Shown here: in pieces, positions 54,384 through 62,903 of the stretch
Position numbering within the stretch: position 1 is the stretch's first letter
How the letters are laid out: each line of letters starts with the position of its first letter
DNA from: Clostridiales bacterium
GTDB taxonomy: Bacteria; Bacillota; Clostridia; Christensenellales; Pumilibacteraceae
DNA length: 64,000 nucleotides
Reading direction: 5' to 3'
NCBI GenBank assembly: GCA_014799665.1
Contig: JAAVHP010000010.1
Span: 66,993 to 130,992, forward strand
Translations under genes and position numbers: made by a program
The notes under the pieces: generated by a model
What the model saw: only the letters and a program-made list of their open reading frames with translations
Told to the model about the DNA's origin: nothing
Databases searched by the model: none

Positions 54384-55478
54384 TTAACCGTCGATCTCCG
54401 TCTTAACCGATTTGATAATATCCAAGCATTTCTTTTGAGATAGCTTTACAGCATTAGCAATATCGATCAAATCGGGTTCAACAGGTTTTCCCTTACCCAT
54501 TACGGTCATTTCATGTTCGGGCTTATCGGTGACCTTTGTCAAATCGTACGCCGGAGATAACGAATAGCTAGCTTTACTCTCGTCATACACGAACGAGAAA
54601 TTTTTACCGTGGTCGTCGCGATTGCCGTAAAACACGTTAAAACACATTCTGCGATAGATCTCGTACAGCTCGTCCTTATCGGAACAAATGTTTTGCGCTA
54701 CCTGGAACAAATGCATATAGTCAAGATTGGGAATGCGGTGGCTCGTTTCCAACAAAGCCGCAAACGAAATCATGTGTACTCGCCTATCCCCGAGTCTGTC
54801 AAATCGCTTCGCGCCGAAATAACCCTCGCATATTTTAGACGGGAAAAGCATGAACTCGTTTGTAGTAATTCCGCACTTTTTAGCCGAACAATTGGCTTTA
54901 TATTCGAGCAGACCCACGCTTAAAGAATCCGTCTTGCACGGAAACTTGACTATCCATTCTTCACCGTCGATCTTTATATGTGCCTTGGGTCTGGCGCCGC
55001 CGCTGCTTCCGCCGAGGGCGTACACCAAATCCAAATCCCGCGCGTGCGCCTCGTCGTCGAATATCTTATGCACGTCGGCACACAGCTCGTCCAAATCGAC
55101 CGCGCCGTTATCGTCCCTTTCGGCAAAAGTCGGTTCAAAGCTCAATCCCCCGAGCCCATTGCCGTTAATAAGCGCAAGCTTTGTAAGCGGAGAAAGCCTA
55201 TCGTAGTTGACGCCGCTTTTCGCGAGCATTCGCTTAACCAGTAGCTCGCCCCACCCGTCGGGCAACGAATCGTTAAACACCCCGAACAAACCGCCGAAGG
55301 TTTGCTTCGCACTGTAATAGATCTCGTTCGTAAGCGGCAACGAAAACGGCGAAACGGAAAAACCGTTCCTAACCCATTGCTCGTCATACTGAAAAGCAAT
55401 GCGCCCTTCCGATATTTCGGCTAAATACCCTACGACAGAGCCGTTATATATAACAGTAAGTTTTTTTACCTTTTCCAT
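54384..55478 (-). CDS. hipA: HipA-like kinase toxin
   Basis: A 364-residue HipA-family serine/threonine kinase, shorter than the ~440-residue E. coli protein. The N-terminal domain has VGYLAEISEGRIAFQYDEQW and LPDGWGELLVKRML. GGSSGGARPKAHI near residue 155 is the family's Gly-rich ATP loop. FYGNRDDHGKNFSF near 285 carries the catalytic Asp and the metal-binding Asn, and SPAYDLT the second Asp. All key residues seem present, so it is probably active. Its ATG overlaps the upstream antitoxin stop by one base (TAATG). Confidence 0.88.
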   Translation of the reverse strand: MEKVKKLTVIYNGSVVGYLAEISEGRIAFQYDEQWVRNGFSVSPFSLPLTNEIYYSAKQTFGGLFGVFNDSLPDGWGELLVKRMLAKSGVNYDRLSPLTKLALINGNGLGGLSFEPTFAERDDNGAVDLDELCADVHKIFDDEAHARDLDLVYALGGSSGGARPKAHIKIDGEEWIVKFPCKTDSLSVGLLEYKANCSAKKCGITTNEFMLFPSKICEGYFGAKRFDRLGDRRVHMISFAALLETSHRIPNLDYMHLFQVAQNICSDKDELYEIYRRMCFNVFYGNRDDHGKNFSFVYDESKASYSLSPAYDLTKVTDKPEHEMTVMGKGKPVEPDLIDIANAVKLSQKKCLDIIKSVKTEIDG

Positions 55479-55768
55479 TATCCGTTAAAATCCTTCAAGC
55501 TCGTTATTTTACTGCTTTTAAACAGCTCGTTAAAATCCTGTAAGCACCCAATCGTATGCCCGATTTTTACGAGCGACGAAAGCGATATATCTCCCGTCTC
55601 CTCGAAACGCCGTACAGAACCGAAGCTAACCCCCGATTTTTGCGCCATATCCCGCTGAGTAATACCTAACTCCTTTCGCCGTAGCTTTACCCTTTTTACC
55701 AAATCGGCAATAACGGATTGCTCGGTCAATACGGGAACAAACTCTTTAATATCGAATACTTTATCCAT
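55478..55768 (-). CDS. hipB: HipB-like XRE antitoxin
   Basis: A 96-residue protein with one XRE helix-turn-helix (ELGITQRDMAQKSGVSFGSV followed by RRFEETGDISLSSLVKIGH, about residues 32-75). It should neutralise the HipA-like kinase and repress the operon. Two identical 16-bp palindromes lie at its promoter. Its stop overlaps the hipA start. Confidence 0.85.
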   Translation of the reverse strand: MDKVFDIKEFVPVLTEQSVIADLVKRVKLRRKELGITQRDMAQKSGVSFGSVRRFEETGDISLSSLVKIGHTIGCLQDFNELFKSSKITSLKDFNG

Positions 55769-55771
55769 AAT

Positions 55772-55827
55772 GCTAATATTTTAGCATATTTAGGCCGTTT
55801 TGTCAATAAAATGCTAATATTTTAGCA
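55772..55827 (-). promoter_or_regulatory. hipBA promoter with two identical operators
   Basis: TGCTAATATTTTAGCA occurs at 55772-55787 and at 55812-55827. Minus-strand -35 TTGACA (55806-55801), 16 nt, -10 TAAAAT (55784-55779). The -10 box is inside the first palindrome and the second lies just upstream of the -35, suited to tight autorepression by HipB. Confidence 0.85.
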
Positions 55828-55856
55828 TTTATCGTTAAAATCGGAAAATTCCACTG

Positions 55857-55889
55857 AAAAACCCTTGCACCATTATGGTCAAGGGTTTG
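55857..55889 (-). terminator. Terminator of ispE
   Basis: Minus strand AAACCCTTG, loop ACCATAATGGTG, CAAGGGTTT and further T residues, 5 nt after the ispE stop. Confidence 0.75.
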
Positions 55890-55893
55890 AATT

Positions 55894-56772
55894 TTATTCT
55901 CTCTCTATCCACTCATGCAGTACGCCCGTTTTGGCGGGAGCGAGCGCGATAAAGCCTTTTTCGGCTTTGAGCGCGGACGCGCACTGCGCGAACTTATTAA
56001 TATCGGTAAAGTAGCCGAGCACCGTACCGCCCGAGCCTGTCATATTGACGGTTGCGCCGAACGATTTGAGCTTATCGGCGCACTTCGAGATCTCGGGCGC
56101 GATCCTAACGGCGGGCGTGTAAAGCGCGTTGCCTAAATAGTCAAGCGCCTTGTTTTCGCCTGCCAAAAGGCAGTCGCACAGTTTTTCGGTATCGGTTGGG
56201 GTATGCGCGCCGTTCGCGTTGAGTTCGTCGAAAACGGCGTACGCGCGCGCCGTTGATACCTCGCACGGCATAAGCCCGACCATGAACAGGTTGAGTTTAT
56301 TCTCTATAAAGAACAAGTCGTCGCCCGTGCCGCGCACGCGAGCGAGCCCGCCCGTCAGCATGAACGGAACGTCCGAGCCGACGGAGAGCGCGGTCTTACG
56401 CATATCGATACCGCGTTCGGGCAAACGGTACAGAACGTCGAGCGCGCGCAGAACCGCCGCGCCGTCCGCGGACGAGCCGCCGAGCCCCGCGCCCATGGGA
56501 ATACCCTTTTCTATGACTATATCCACGCCGCGACCGAGTTTGGAGCAAACGGCGTGCGCCGCCTTGTACGCGGTATTGTTTTCGGCGGGGATATCGGCAT
56601 TAGTAAACTTCACGGTGATTTTATCGTCGGCACGCTCTGTGACGGTGAGCGTGTCGAACTTATCGACCGACATCATAACGCTGTCGAGCTCGTGCATACC
56701 GTTCTGCGCTTTGCCCGTGATATTGAGCGACAGATTGACTTTTGCGAATGCGCGTAATATAAGCTTTCTCAT
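55894..56772 (-). CDS. ispE: 4-diphosphocytidyl-2-C-methyl-D-erythritol kinase IspE
   Basis: A 292-residue GHMP kinase of the MEP isoprenoid pathway. AKVNLSLNITGK is motif 1, IPMGAGLGGSSADGAAVLRA near residue 90 is the ATP-binding motif 2, and VNMTGSGGTVLGYF near 240 is motif 3. Length is normal. It is a single gene followed by its own terminator. Confidence 0.95.
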   Translation of the reverse strand: MRKLILRAFAKVNLSLNITGKAQNGMHELDSVMMSVDKFDTLTVTERADDKITVKFTNADIPAENNTAYKAAHAVCSKLGRGVDIVIEKGIPMGAGLGGSSADGAAVLRALDVLYRLPERGIDMRKTALSVGSDVPFMLTGGLARVRGTGDDLFFIENKLNLFMVGLMPCEVSTARAYAVFDELNANGAHTPTDTEKLCDCLLAGENKALDYLGNALYTPAVRIAPEISKCADKLKSFGATVNMTGSGGTVLGYFTDINKFAQCASALKAEKGFIALAPAKTGVLHEWIERE

Positions 56773-56808
56773 GCGACGATTATAGCATGAATATTATTAG
56801 GTTGTCAA

Positions 56809-56850
56809 CCTACTTCTTTGAAAAGAAGTAGGCAAAAAACTTTTACGTTA
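56809..56850 (+). repeat. Short hairpin repeat (TACTTCT variant)
   Basis: CCTACTTCTTT / AAAGAAGTAGG with the tail CAAAAAACTTTTACGTTA, upstream of ispE. Same family as 11782. Confidence 0.75.
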
Positions 56851-56890
56851 ATATGTTTGAATGCGATTAAGCCTAACACGTAATATTCAA

Positions 56891-57021
56891 CCTCCCCCCT
56901 TGGGGGGAGGGGGACCGCTTGCGGTGGTGGGGGCATAATGAAGCGGCTCGCTATTGTAATCTACTACAACTACCGACTTTCCCGTTATGCCCCTCCCCTA
57001 CCCCTCCCCCAAGGGGAGGGT
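56891..57021. repeat. GC-rich double-hairpin repeat, two facing parts
   Basis: CCTCCCCCCTTGGGGGGAGG plus ACCGC-TT-GCGGT and TGGGGGCATAA at 56891-56938. A partner in inverted orientation at 56986-57021 (TTATGCCCCTCC and CCCCTCCCCCAAGGGGAGGG) makes the whole block a loose palindrome. No gene seen. Confidence 0.7.
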
Positions 57022-57089
57022 GTGGATTTGTTTTGCAGTACATCTTCAAAAAAGAAATGCGTGGTAATTACTACCACGCATTAAAAACG

Positions 57090-57130
57090 TAAGTTTTCTT
57101 TGCCTACTTTCTTTCGAAAAAGAAAGTAGG
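57090..57130 (-). repeat. Short hairpin repeat at the 3' end of the SPOCS-LysM gene
   Basis: Minus strand CCTACTTTCTTT / AAAGAAAGTAGG with the tail CAAAGAAAACTTACG. It abuts the stop codon at 57131. A second hairpin, TGCGTGGTA / TACCACGCA, lies at 57059-57080. Confidence 0.75.
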
Positions 57131-58600
57131 CTATCTCTTACAGAAATTGATCAATCTTTCACCACCGGCATACGGCGCGTCGGCGTCGTTCTGCGCGGCG
57201 ACCTTATCGGGCGCGCAGCCGAGCGCTTTCGCCGCCTGCCATAAAGTCTCGCCCTTCTTGGCGATATGAATAATGACCGACGCATCGGGCCGCTCTATGG
57301 GCGCACCGCACGCCACGCTCTGAACGAGCACGCACTCGCCCGCACCGCCCATGTTCAGCGTGAACGCGACGTCCGCTTTAATATCAAACACCGACTCGCG
57401 GCGCACGCGCACGTTCACGTCGGTAACGACGGCAACGGCTGTAACGTCCTGCGCGGCGGTATGCACAGCAATGGGAATACTGAACGGCAAGCGGAACGCA
57501 AGGCTATCCACGCCGTTGGTCTCGGCGTTGTAGTAAACGATATCGCCGCCGACAAGCCCCTCGGCGTTCACGCGCTTGTCGTCGACAGTGACGGACGTAA
57601 GCGTGCAGAACGTACCCGTAACGCACAAAACGGTATCCGCGGCGAGCCGATCGGCAGGCAAAGTCACCTGCCCGTCAACGGTATCGACGACGGTCACGGG
57701 CGGATCGATGGAATAGGTCTTGATATCGACGTTCTTTACCTCGATCTCATTATCGGCGCAGAACACGTCGTTAATGGCGTCCACCTTGCGGCACGCGAAC
57801 GCGCGAACGCAAAGATTAAGCGTAGCCGCAAGCTCGATCGCGCCGTCCTCCGCAGCGGGCACGCCGCCGCACTCGCCGACTGTGACGGACGCGGTCGCGG
57901 TGTTATCTGCGTTCACGCCGAGAAGCGGCACGCTCTTAACGAACGGCGAAACAGTTCGCACCGATGCGAGCATACCGTCGTCCTCGCGCACGATCGTAGT
58001 GAAATACACGTTGCCGCTGACCTTGATCTCGCCGTCGGCGGCTTCCACACCGCTAACAGCGGCGCGCGCGGTAGTATAGAGAATATCCGCATACTTAGCA
58101 GAGGCGCGGTCGGAAACGTACACCACCTCGTTGCTCTCGGCAGCGAGTGTGCAATACTCTACCTCGCGGTAGTTCGCGTACACGCCCTCGTCGGGCGCGG
58201 CAAGGCACGCAACTTCGTTAGACGCCACAACGGTCGCCGTGACGTCAACGACCGCCACAGCCTTGATTATGCCACCCTCCGCGCTCGCCTCGACGTTGAT
58301 AATATCGGGCGTGAGCGAGATAAGACTGCCCGCGGCGATCACGGGTGAAGTGATCTTATCCGAAAACTCGGCAACGGCGGAAATGCACTCCACGCGCTCG
58401 CCGATAAGCGCAAGGCAGTCGAACGTGACCTTGCCCTGATACCGCGCTTCTTGCGCGAACACCTCGCTGGGACTGAGCGCAGCGGTCGCCGACACCGAGA
58501 GAATACGGCACGCGCCGTCGTACGAGCTGCGCGCCTCGACCACCGCCTGACCGCGCGCTACCCCTATTCCGTCGCTCTTAATGCTGATATTTTCTGACAT
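57131..58600 (-). CDS. SPOCS (DUF3794)-LysM protein, spore-coat morphogenesis type
   Basis: A 489-residue protein without a signal peptide. At least three strand-rich SPOCS-type units are seen, with lines such as QGKVTFDCLALIGERVECIS, KVSGNVYFTTIVREDDGMLA and RVNAEGLVGGDIVYYNAETN. A C-terminal LysM domain follows (about 440-489, HIAKKGETLWQAAKALGCAP). This is the layout of SipL and related proteins that tie the coat to the forespore. It suggests a sporulating ancestry. AAGGAG precedes the ATG. Confidence 0.85.
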   Translation of the reverse strand: MSENISIKSDGIGVARGQAVVEARSSYDGACRILSVSATAALSPSEVFAQEARYQGKVTFDCLALIGERVECISAVAEFSDKITSPVIAAGSLISLTPDIINVEASAEGGIIKAVAVVDVTATVVASNEVACLAAPDEGVYANYREVEYCTLAAESNEVVYVSDRASAKYADILYTTARAAVSGVEAADGEIKVSGNVYFTTIVREDDGMLASVRTVSPFVKSVPLLGVNADNTATASVTVGECGGVPAAEDGAIELAATLNLCVRAFACRKVDAINDVFCADNEIEVKNVDIKTYSIDPPVTVVDTVDGQVTLPADRLAADTVLCVTGTFCTLTSVTVDDKRVNAEGLVGGDIVYYNAETNGVDSLAFRLPFSIPIAVHTAAQDVTAVAVVTDVNVRVRRESVFDIKADVAFTLNMGGAGECVLVQSVACGAPIERPDASVIIHIAKKGETLWQAAKALGCAPDKVAAQNDADAPYAGGERLINFCKR

Positions 58601-58949
58601 ATTATTTCTCCTTGAATAAATGATATCGCTATATGATATTCACTTGAACGCTCCAATATGCCCGCATACCGCCCCATGCCTGCGAATAAATAAAAACTTT
58701 TGTCGAAACCATTACAAAACCGCCGTGCATATTTGCACAGCGGCTCGTGATACCCTATATAATATATAAGGATAGCGCAGGGGCTTAGTCGGCGGCGAAG
58801 AATACAAATCCGCTGACTGGGTGACGCGGCAAGATTGTGTCGGCGATTTTCGTGATACGAATATAATACGGCGTGCTCGTAGTGGAACTACGTGCTCGAC
58901 GGATTATAGCACGTAGCGCGGAAATCGACAGCAAGATTGTCGCACGAAC
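58601..58949. other. 349-bp spacer between veg and the SPOCS-LysM gene
   Basis: No gene seen. On the minus strand there are hairpins such as GACAATCTTGCTGTC (near 58930) and GTAGTTCCACTAC (near 58890). A TATAAT near 58903 has no good -35 partner. The terminator at 58716-58744 lies inside. Confidence 0.5.
58716..58744 (-). terminator. Terminator downstream of veg
   Basis: Minus strand GCCGCTGTGCA, AATA, TGCACGGCGG, then TTTTG. Confidence 0.7.
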
Positions 58950-59183
58950 TCAGTCGGCGGATTTAAATAAAATATCCCCGCAAATGACGTCCGAATACGA
59001 GAACGAAACAAGCTCCTCGGTCTCGGCGCGGAACGTGAACACCGACGGGAAAAGATCGACTATTTCGCCGCGCAGCCGAAGGACGCGTTTACGCCCTTTA
59101 TTGACCGAAACCGAAAGCGGCTTGCCCTTGAGCTCGGCGAGTTTAGACTTGACCTCCTGCACGCTACTGACACTTCTACGCAT
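58950..59183 (-). CDS. veg: Veg family protein
   Basis: A 77-residue protein of the Veg family, which in Bacillus stimulates biofilm matrix genes. VQEVKSKLAELKGKPLSVSV, GRKRVLRLRGEIVDLFPSVF and ELVSFSYSDV match the small SH3-like fold. I start it at the ATG after AAGGAGGTAAGT; eight upstream in-frame codons reach into the ribosome-binding site and the neighbouring repeat. The ~282-bp palindromic element ends 13 bases before the ATG, so veg transcription must begin in or beyond that element. Confidence 0.88.
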   Translation of the reverse strand: MRRSVSSVQEVKSKLAELKGKPLSVSVNKGRKRVLRLRGEIVDLFPSVFTFRAETEELVSFSYSDVICGDILFKSAD

Positions 59184-59195
59184 ACTTACCTCCTT

Positions 59196-59479
59196 ACCCG
59201 ATGCCAACCCGGGTGTAACACATTTTTAAGGGCAAATCGTGACTTACACTGCGTCACCGCCCTTGTATAGCCGATCTAAGGCTTATACTGCGGGCGTTTC
59301 CTTGTCTAAGCCTACGATTTGCTCCCTAAAAATGCCAGCTTTTGCGGTAGCGCGTTTCGAGCTATTTGTCGACTTATCGAGCGAAGTCGTAGCCACTGTG
59401 CTACTACAAGCGAGACAAGGCGGAAAAGAGCCGAAACCGCGCACCGTCAAAAGTGCTCCACTCGGGTTGGCATCGGGTA
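59196..59479 (+). mobile_element. ~282-bp TIR-bounded palindromic element, copy B (MITE-like)
   Basis: TIR ACCCGATGCCAACCCG at the left pairs with CGGGTTGGCATCGGGT at the right, and TA flanks both ends. The first arm is closed by CATTTTTA...GGG and CCC...TAAAAATG, the second by GCGCG...TTTCG and CGAAA...CGCGC. It is homologous to the reverse complement of copy A over its length, with paired changes in the stems. It sits directly upstream of the veg ribosome-binding site. Confidence 0.8.
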
Positions 59480-59569
59480 TAATAATTATAGCCGAAACTG
59501 TGCAAAATTATAACAGCGCGGGAATTACAAAATTTTTTAAAATAATTACCGAAAACGCCCTAAAAACAG

Positions 59570-59598
59570 TTTACAAAAACGCAAAAAACGCATATAAT
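59570..59598 (+). promoter_or_regulatory. Promoter of the acidic zinc-ribbon gene
   Basis: TTTACA (59570-59575), 17 nt, TATAAT (59593-59598). Confidence 0.75.
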
Positions 59599-59667
59599 AT
59601 GTGCGATTAAGCCGACGCCGAAACCGCTTGAACGCTACGGCAACGGACGATACTCGGAGAAATATTC

Positions 59668-60168
59668 ATGAAAAAAGACAAGACCGTGAAAGATGAACGC
59701 CCCGTATACGTGCTTTGCCCGCGTTGCGAGATCAACTATATAGATAGGCGCGAAAAGTATTGCGCGGTATGCAAAGCGGAAATGGGCATAGGCGATCCGT
59801 CTATTCTGCTTCCCGAAGAGGACGAGAACGCCGACGAGCGCGTTTGCCCGATCTGCCACGTCAACCTGTTGGGCGAGGACGAGGACGTCTGCTTCGAGTG
59901 CAAGAAGGAACGCGAAGCCAAGGAGAAGGAAAGCAAGGAGATCTCCGAGGACGACGAGGACGCCGGAACGTGGGAACCGTTCGCCGACGACGAGGAAGAA
60001 GAGATTCCCGACGGTATGCAGGAAATGTTTATCGACGAGGAAGAAGAGGAAGAGGAGGAAGACGAAGAAGTCGAATCGGTGTCCGACGAGCCCGACGACT
60101 TCGACTACAACGTCGACCCCAACGACTTCGAGGAAGACGACGAGGAAGACCCGGACGACGATTTATAA
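59668..60168 (+). CDS. Small zinc-ribbon protein with acidic tail
   Basis: A 166-residue cytosolic protein of unknown function. Two zinc ribbons: CPRC...CAVC (about 17-35) and CPIC...CFEC (about 60-76). The rest is a highly acidic tail of Glu and Asp runs (EEEEEEEEDEEVESVSDEPD) with Asp/Pro near the end. Ribbon plus acidic tail suggests a nucleic-acid or protein adaptor, but nothing fixes the role. CGGAG precedes the ATG; it has its own promoter and terminator. Confidence 0.75.
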   Translation: MKKDKTVKDERPVYVLCPRCEINYIDRREKYCAVCKAEMGIGDPSILLPEEDENADERVCPICHVNLLGEDEDVCFECKKEREAKEKESKEISEDDEDAGTWEPFADDEEEEIPDGMQEMFIDEEEEEEEEDEEVESVSDEPDDFDYNVDPNDFEEDDEEDPDDDL

Positions 60169-60179
60169 TAGAACGACGA

Positions 60180-60208
60180 AAGCGGCTTGAAAATTCAAGC
60201 CGCTTTTT
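60180..60208 (+). terminator. Terminator of the acidic zinc-ribbon gene
   Basis: AGCGGCTTGAA / TTCAAGCCGCT followed by a T run, 12 nt after the stop. Confidence 0.85.
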
Positions 60209-60223
60209 AATTTATCTTTATAA

Positions 60224-60278
60224 GCCTTCCCCAAATGGGGGCATGAGGGTGGGGGACCGCTTGCGGTGGATGAGGGCA
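60224..60278 (+). repeat. GC-rich double-hairpin repeat (GGGGACCGC family)
   Basis: CCTTCCCCAAATGGGG, GCATGAGGGT, GGGGGACCGC-TT-GCGGTGG and ATGAGGGC. It lies between the convergent zinc-ribbon and malQ genes. Confidence 0.75.
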
Positions 60279-60306
60279 ATTAAAATTATCCTCTTTTTAT
60301 TACCAA

Positions 60307-61749
60307 TTACAATCTATTATACTTCTTCGCGAGCGCGCGGAGGGTCTTGGCTTTCTTAGTCCACTTGTCCGCGCTGCGCCATGCCCAGTTGCCGCCGAGC
60401 GTCGACGGAGTGTTCATGCGCGCCTTGGTGTCGAGGTTCAAAAAGTCCTGCATGGGAATGATGACGGTATCGGCGTTGGACGAATACAACCGCTCGATAA
60501 TCTCTTTGGCGATCGCATTGCCGTCGTAGCCGAGCGTGCGCTGAACGAGCGCTTTATTGTTATCGTCGAGCGCGTTGAACCAGCCGCGCGTGGTGTCGTT
60601 GTCGTGCGTGCCCGTATACGCCACGCAGTTGGTCGGGTAATTGGTGTAATAGAAATCGTTGCGCGGGTTGCCGTCAAACGCAAACTGCATGATCTTCATG
60701 CCGGGGAAGCCCGTTTCGCGCACGAGCGTACGCACGCAGTCGTGCAGGTCGCCGAGGTCCTCGGCAATGATCGGCGGGTTGTTCAACTCGGCGTTGATAA
60801 TGTCAAACAGCTCTTTGCCGGGTCCCATGTGCCACTCGCCCACGCGCGCGTCTGTGCGGTCGGCGGGAATAACGTAGTAGTCCGCGAACGCACGGAAGTG
60901 ATCGATACGCACCACGTCGTAGAGTTTGAGCGCCATGCGCATACGCAGCACCCACCACTCGTAACGAGTCTCGCGCATATAGTCCCAATCATAGAGCGGA
61001 TTGCCCCAGAGCTGACCGTCCGCCGAGAAATAATCGGGCGGCACGCCCGCAACCGACTTTTTGGACAGGTCGGCGTTGAGCATGAACTGCTTCGGCTTAG
61101 ACCAGACCTCAACGCTGTCGTGCGCTACGTAGATAGGCATATCGCCGACAATCTTTATTCCCTTGCCGTTGGCGTAGCTTTTGAGCGCCGCCCACTGCTT
61201 GAAGAACTCGTACTGCATGAATTTATAGAACTCGGCGGGCGCTTCGAACTCGCTCATGTCCGCAGTGCGGAACTTGTACTCGTCCGCCCACGTGTACCAC
61301 GCCTGCATATCGTTGGCTTCTTTGAGCGCCATGAACAGCGCGTAATCGTCGAGCCAGAACGCATTCTCGGCCTTGAACGCCTGATAGTCCCTAGCGGGCT
61401 TTTTGATAAACCGCTTGAACGCCTTTTTAAGCGTGTCGAACCGCTCGAAGTACACGGCGGCGTAATCGACGTCGGCGATCGGGTATTCTTTAAGCTCCTC
61501 GGGCTTTAACAGCTTTTCCTCGACGAGCGTGTCGAGATCGATAAAGTACGGATTGCCCGCGATCGCGCTGGGCGACTGGTACGGCGAATCACCGTACGAC
61601 GTGGGACAGAGCGGCAAGACCTGCCACAGCGACAGCCCCGCGCTCTCCATAAAATCAACGAATTCGTAAGCGGACTTGCCCATCGACCCGATTCCTCGGC
61701 TGTTGGGCAACGACGAAATGTGCATCAGCACCCCTGCTTTACGTTCCAC
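60307..61749 (-). CDS. malQ: 4-alpha-glucanotransferase MalQ (GH77)
   Basis: A 480-residue amylomaltase that shuffles alpha-1,4-glucan segments, as needed in maltodextrin or glycogen turnover. GVLMHISSLPNSRGIGSMGK starts the fold, SPYQSPSAIAGNPYFIDL follows, and VVRIDHFRAFADYY near residue 285 holds the nucleophile Asp. IIAEDLGDL near 335 carries the acid/base Glu and GTHDNDTTRGW near 390 the third acidic residue. The start is GTG after AAGGAAGGTG. It is about 34 kb from glgA. Confidence 0.95.
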   Translation of the reverse strand: MERKAGVLMHISSLPNSRGIGSMGKSAYEFVDFMESAGLSLWQVLPLCPTSYGDSPYQSPSAIAGNPYFIDLDTLVEEKLLKPEELKEYPIADVDYAAVYFERFDTLKKAFKRFIKKPARDYQAFKAENAFWLDDYALFMALKEANDMQAWYTWADEYKFRTADMSEFEAPAEFYKFMQYEFFKQWAALKSYANGKGIKIVGDMPIYVAHDSVEVWSKPKQFMLNADLSKKSVAGVPPDYFSADGQLWGNPLYDWDYMRETRYEWWVLRMRMALKLYDVVRIDHFRAFADYYVIPADRTDARVGEWHMGPGKELFDIINAELNNPPIIAEDLGDLHDCVRTLVRETGFPGMKIMQFAFDGNPRNDFYYTNYPTNCVAYTGTHDNDTTRGWFNALDDNNKALVQRTLGYDGNAIAKEIIERLYSSNADTVIIPMQDFLNLDTKARMNTPSTLGGNWAWRSADKWTKKAKTLRALAKKYNRL

Positions 61750-61870
61750 TTTTTCACCTTCCTTGTTTTTCGTTTTGTATAATTATATTAGCACAAAATG
61801 TTTGTAAAAACAATATTTTGATAGTAATTTGTCGAAAAGAATATATCAAGGGTCAATCACCGAACAAGCG

Positions 61871-61997
61871 TATAAAGTCGTAGTCGCGCGAAAGAGAAGG
61901 AAGTCCGAGCGCCGACCGACGGGAGTGTAGACCCACCTACATGACCGAGGGCGGCGCGACGGCTGACGCACTATTTCGCGATGAATACGGCTTTATA
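61871..61997 (-). repeat. 126-nt palindromic 3'-end element, copy 4
   Basis: Between the asparaginase and malQ genes. Minus-strand arms TATAAAG (61997-61991) and CTTTATA (61877-61871) pair, followed by CGTA/TACG. The next helix is TCGCGA/TCGCG(CG)A where copy 1 has TCGCGT/ACGCG, and the outer central stem is GCGCCG/CGGCGC where copy 1 has GGCGGC/GCCGCC. The central hairpin block equals copies 1 and 2. The asparaginase stop (61995-61993) lies inside the arm. Confidence 0.85.
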
Positions 61998-62889
61998 CTA
62001 TTTCCCCGCACGCGTTTTTCAACACCCACCCCGTCAAGTCCTTAACGTTGTTCTTAATGCCTATAAGGAGCTTGATATACAGCGCGGTCTGGGTAATGCT
62101 CGGGCAAAGCGTAACGTTGTCGGCGAACAGTGCGGGATCGTACTTCTTCGCGCCGGTAATGAGGAACATGGGAATATTCTTGTGCGCGCGCGCGAACTTG
62201 TTGAACTCGTCGATATGGATTCGACCCGAGTGATAGCCCATGTGCACGACCGCTTTACAGCCCTGCATATCGAACGTGGAATAGTCCATACCCACGTACG
62301 GGAACACGCACAGAACCTTGCTGTCGACGAGGTCGAAGTCCATGCCGCGCATGAGTCCGGTGTTTTCGAACGTATTCACGCCGCCGATCGAGAAATAGAA
62401 ATCCTCGTGCATATGCGCGGGAATGACGCGCGCGCCGTGGTGGATGCGCACGACCTCGCCGGGGTTCTTGTACAGCACGAATACGCCGCTGCGCTTGCCG
62501 GGCGCGATAAAGCTTTTGGCGGCGTTGAGCACGGCGAACCCGTTGCTGTCGTCGTCGGTCAAGGGCTTATCGGCGGCGCACATAACGATGGGCACACGCG
62601 TCGCGCTGAACGCGTACGAAAGGTACGCGGACGAGAACGCGAGCGTATCCGTGCCGTGCGTTACGATAACGCCGTCGGGCTTATCTTCGAGCGCGCGCTC
62701 TATCGACTGGCGCAGCATATTAAGCGCAGCGAACCCAACGCTCGCGCTGTGGATCTTGAACTCGCCGAACACCTTGCTCGCGCCGATAACCGATGCGATC
62801 TGTGCGGTCGCGTCGTCGGAGATAACGAGCTCGCCGTTCTCGTAACGACTGCCTATCGTGCCGCCCGTTGCTACCAAATTAATTCTCAT
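61993..62889 (-). CDS. Asparaginase
   Basis: A 298-residue cytosolic L-asparaginase. NLVATGGTIGSRYENGELVI carries the first catalytic Thr, and GVIVTHGTDTLAFSSAYLSY near residue 80 the second Thr with the Asp. Without a signal peptide it fits the cytosolic type. I use the ATG at 62889, since the upstream extension starts at TTG. It follows the Nudix gene by 14 bases and is probably cotranscribed with it. Confidence 0.9.
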   Translation of the reverse strand: MRINLVATGGTIGSRYENGELVISDDATAQIASVIGASKVFGEFKIHSASVGFAALNMLRQSIERALEDKPDGVIVTHGTDTLAFSSAYLSYAFSATRVPIVMCAADKPLTDDDSNGFAVLNAAKSFIAPGKRSGVFVLYKNPGEVVRIHHGARVIPAHMHEDFYFSIGGVNTFENTGLMRGMDFDLVDSKVLCVFPYVGMDYSTFDMQGCKAVVHMGYHSGRIHIDEFNKFARAHKNIPMFLITGAKKYDPALFADNVTLCPSITQTALYIKLLIGIKNNVKDLTGWVLKNACGEIV

Positions 62890-62903
62890 AAACTCCCAAC
62901 CTC

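Noticed and set aside
61770..61810. malQ promoter
   Set aside because: A TATAAT-like box is present but the best -35 partner is at 15 or 20 nt, so I do not list it.
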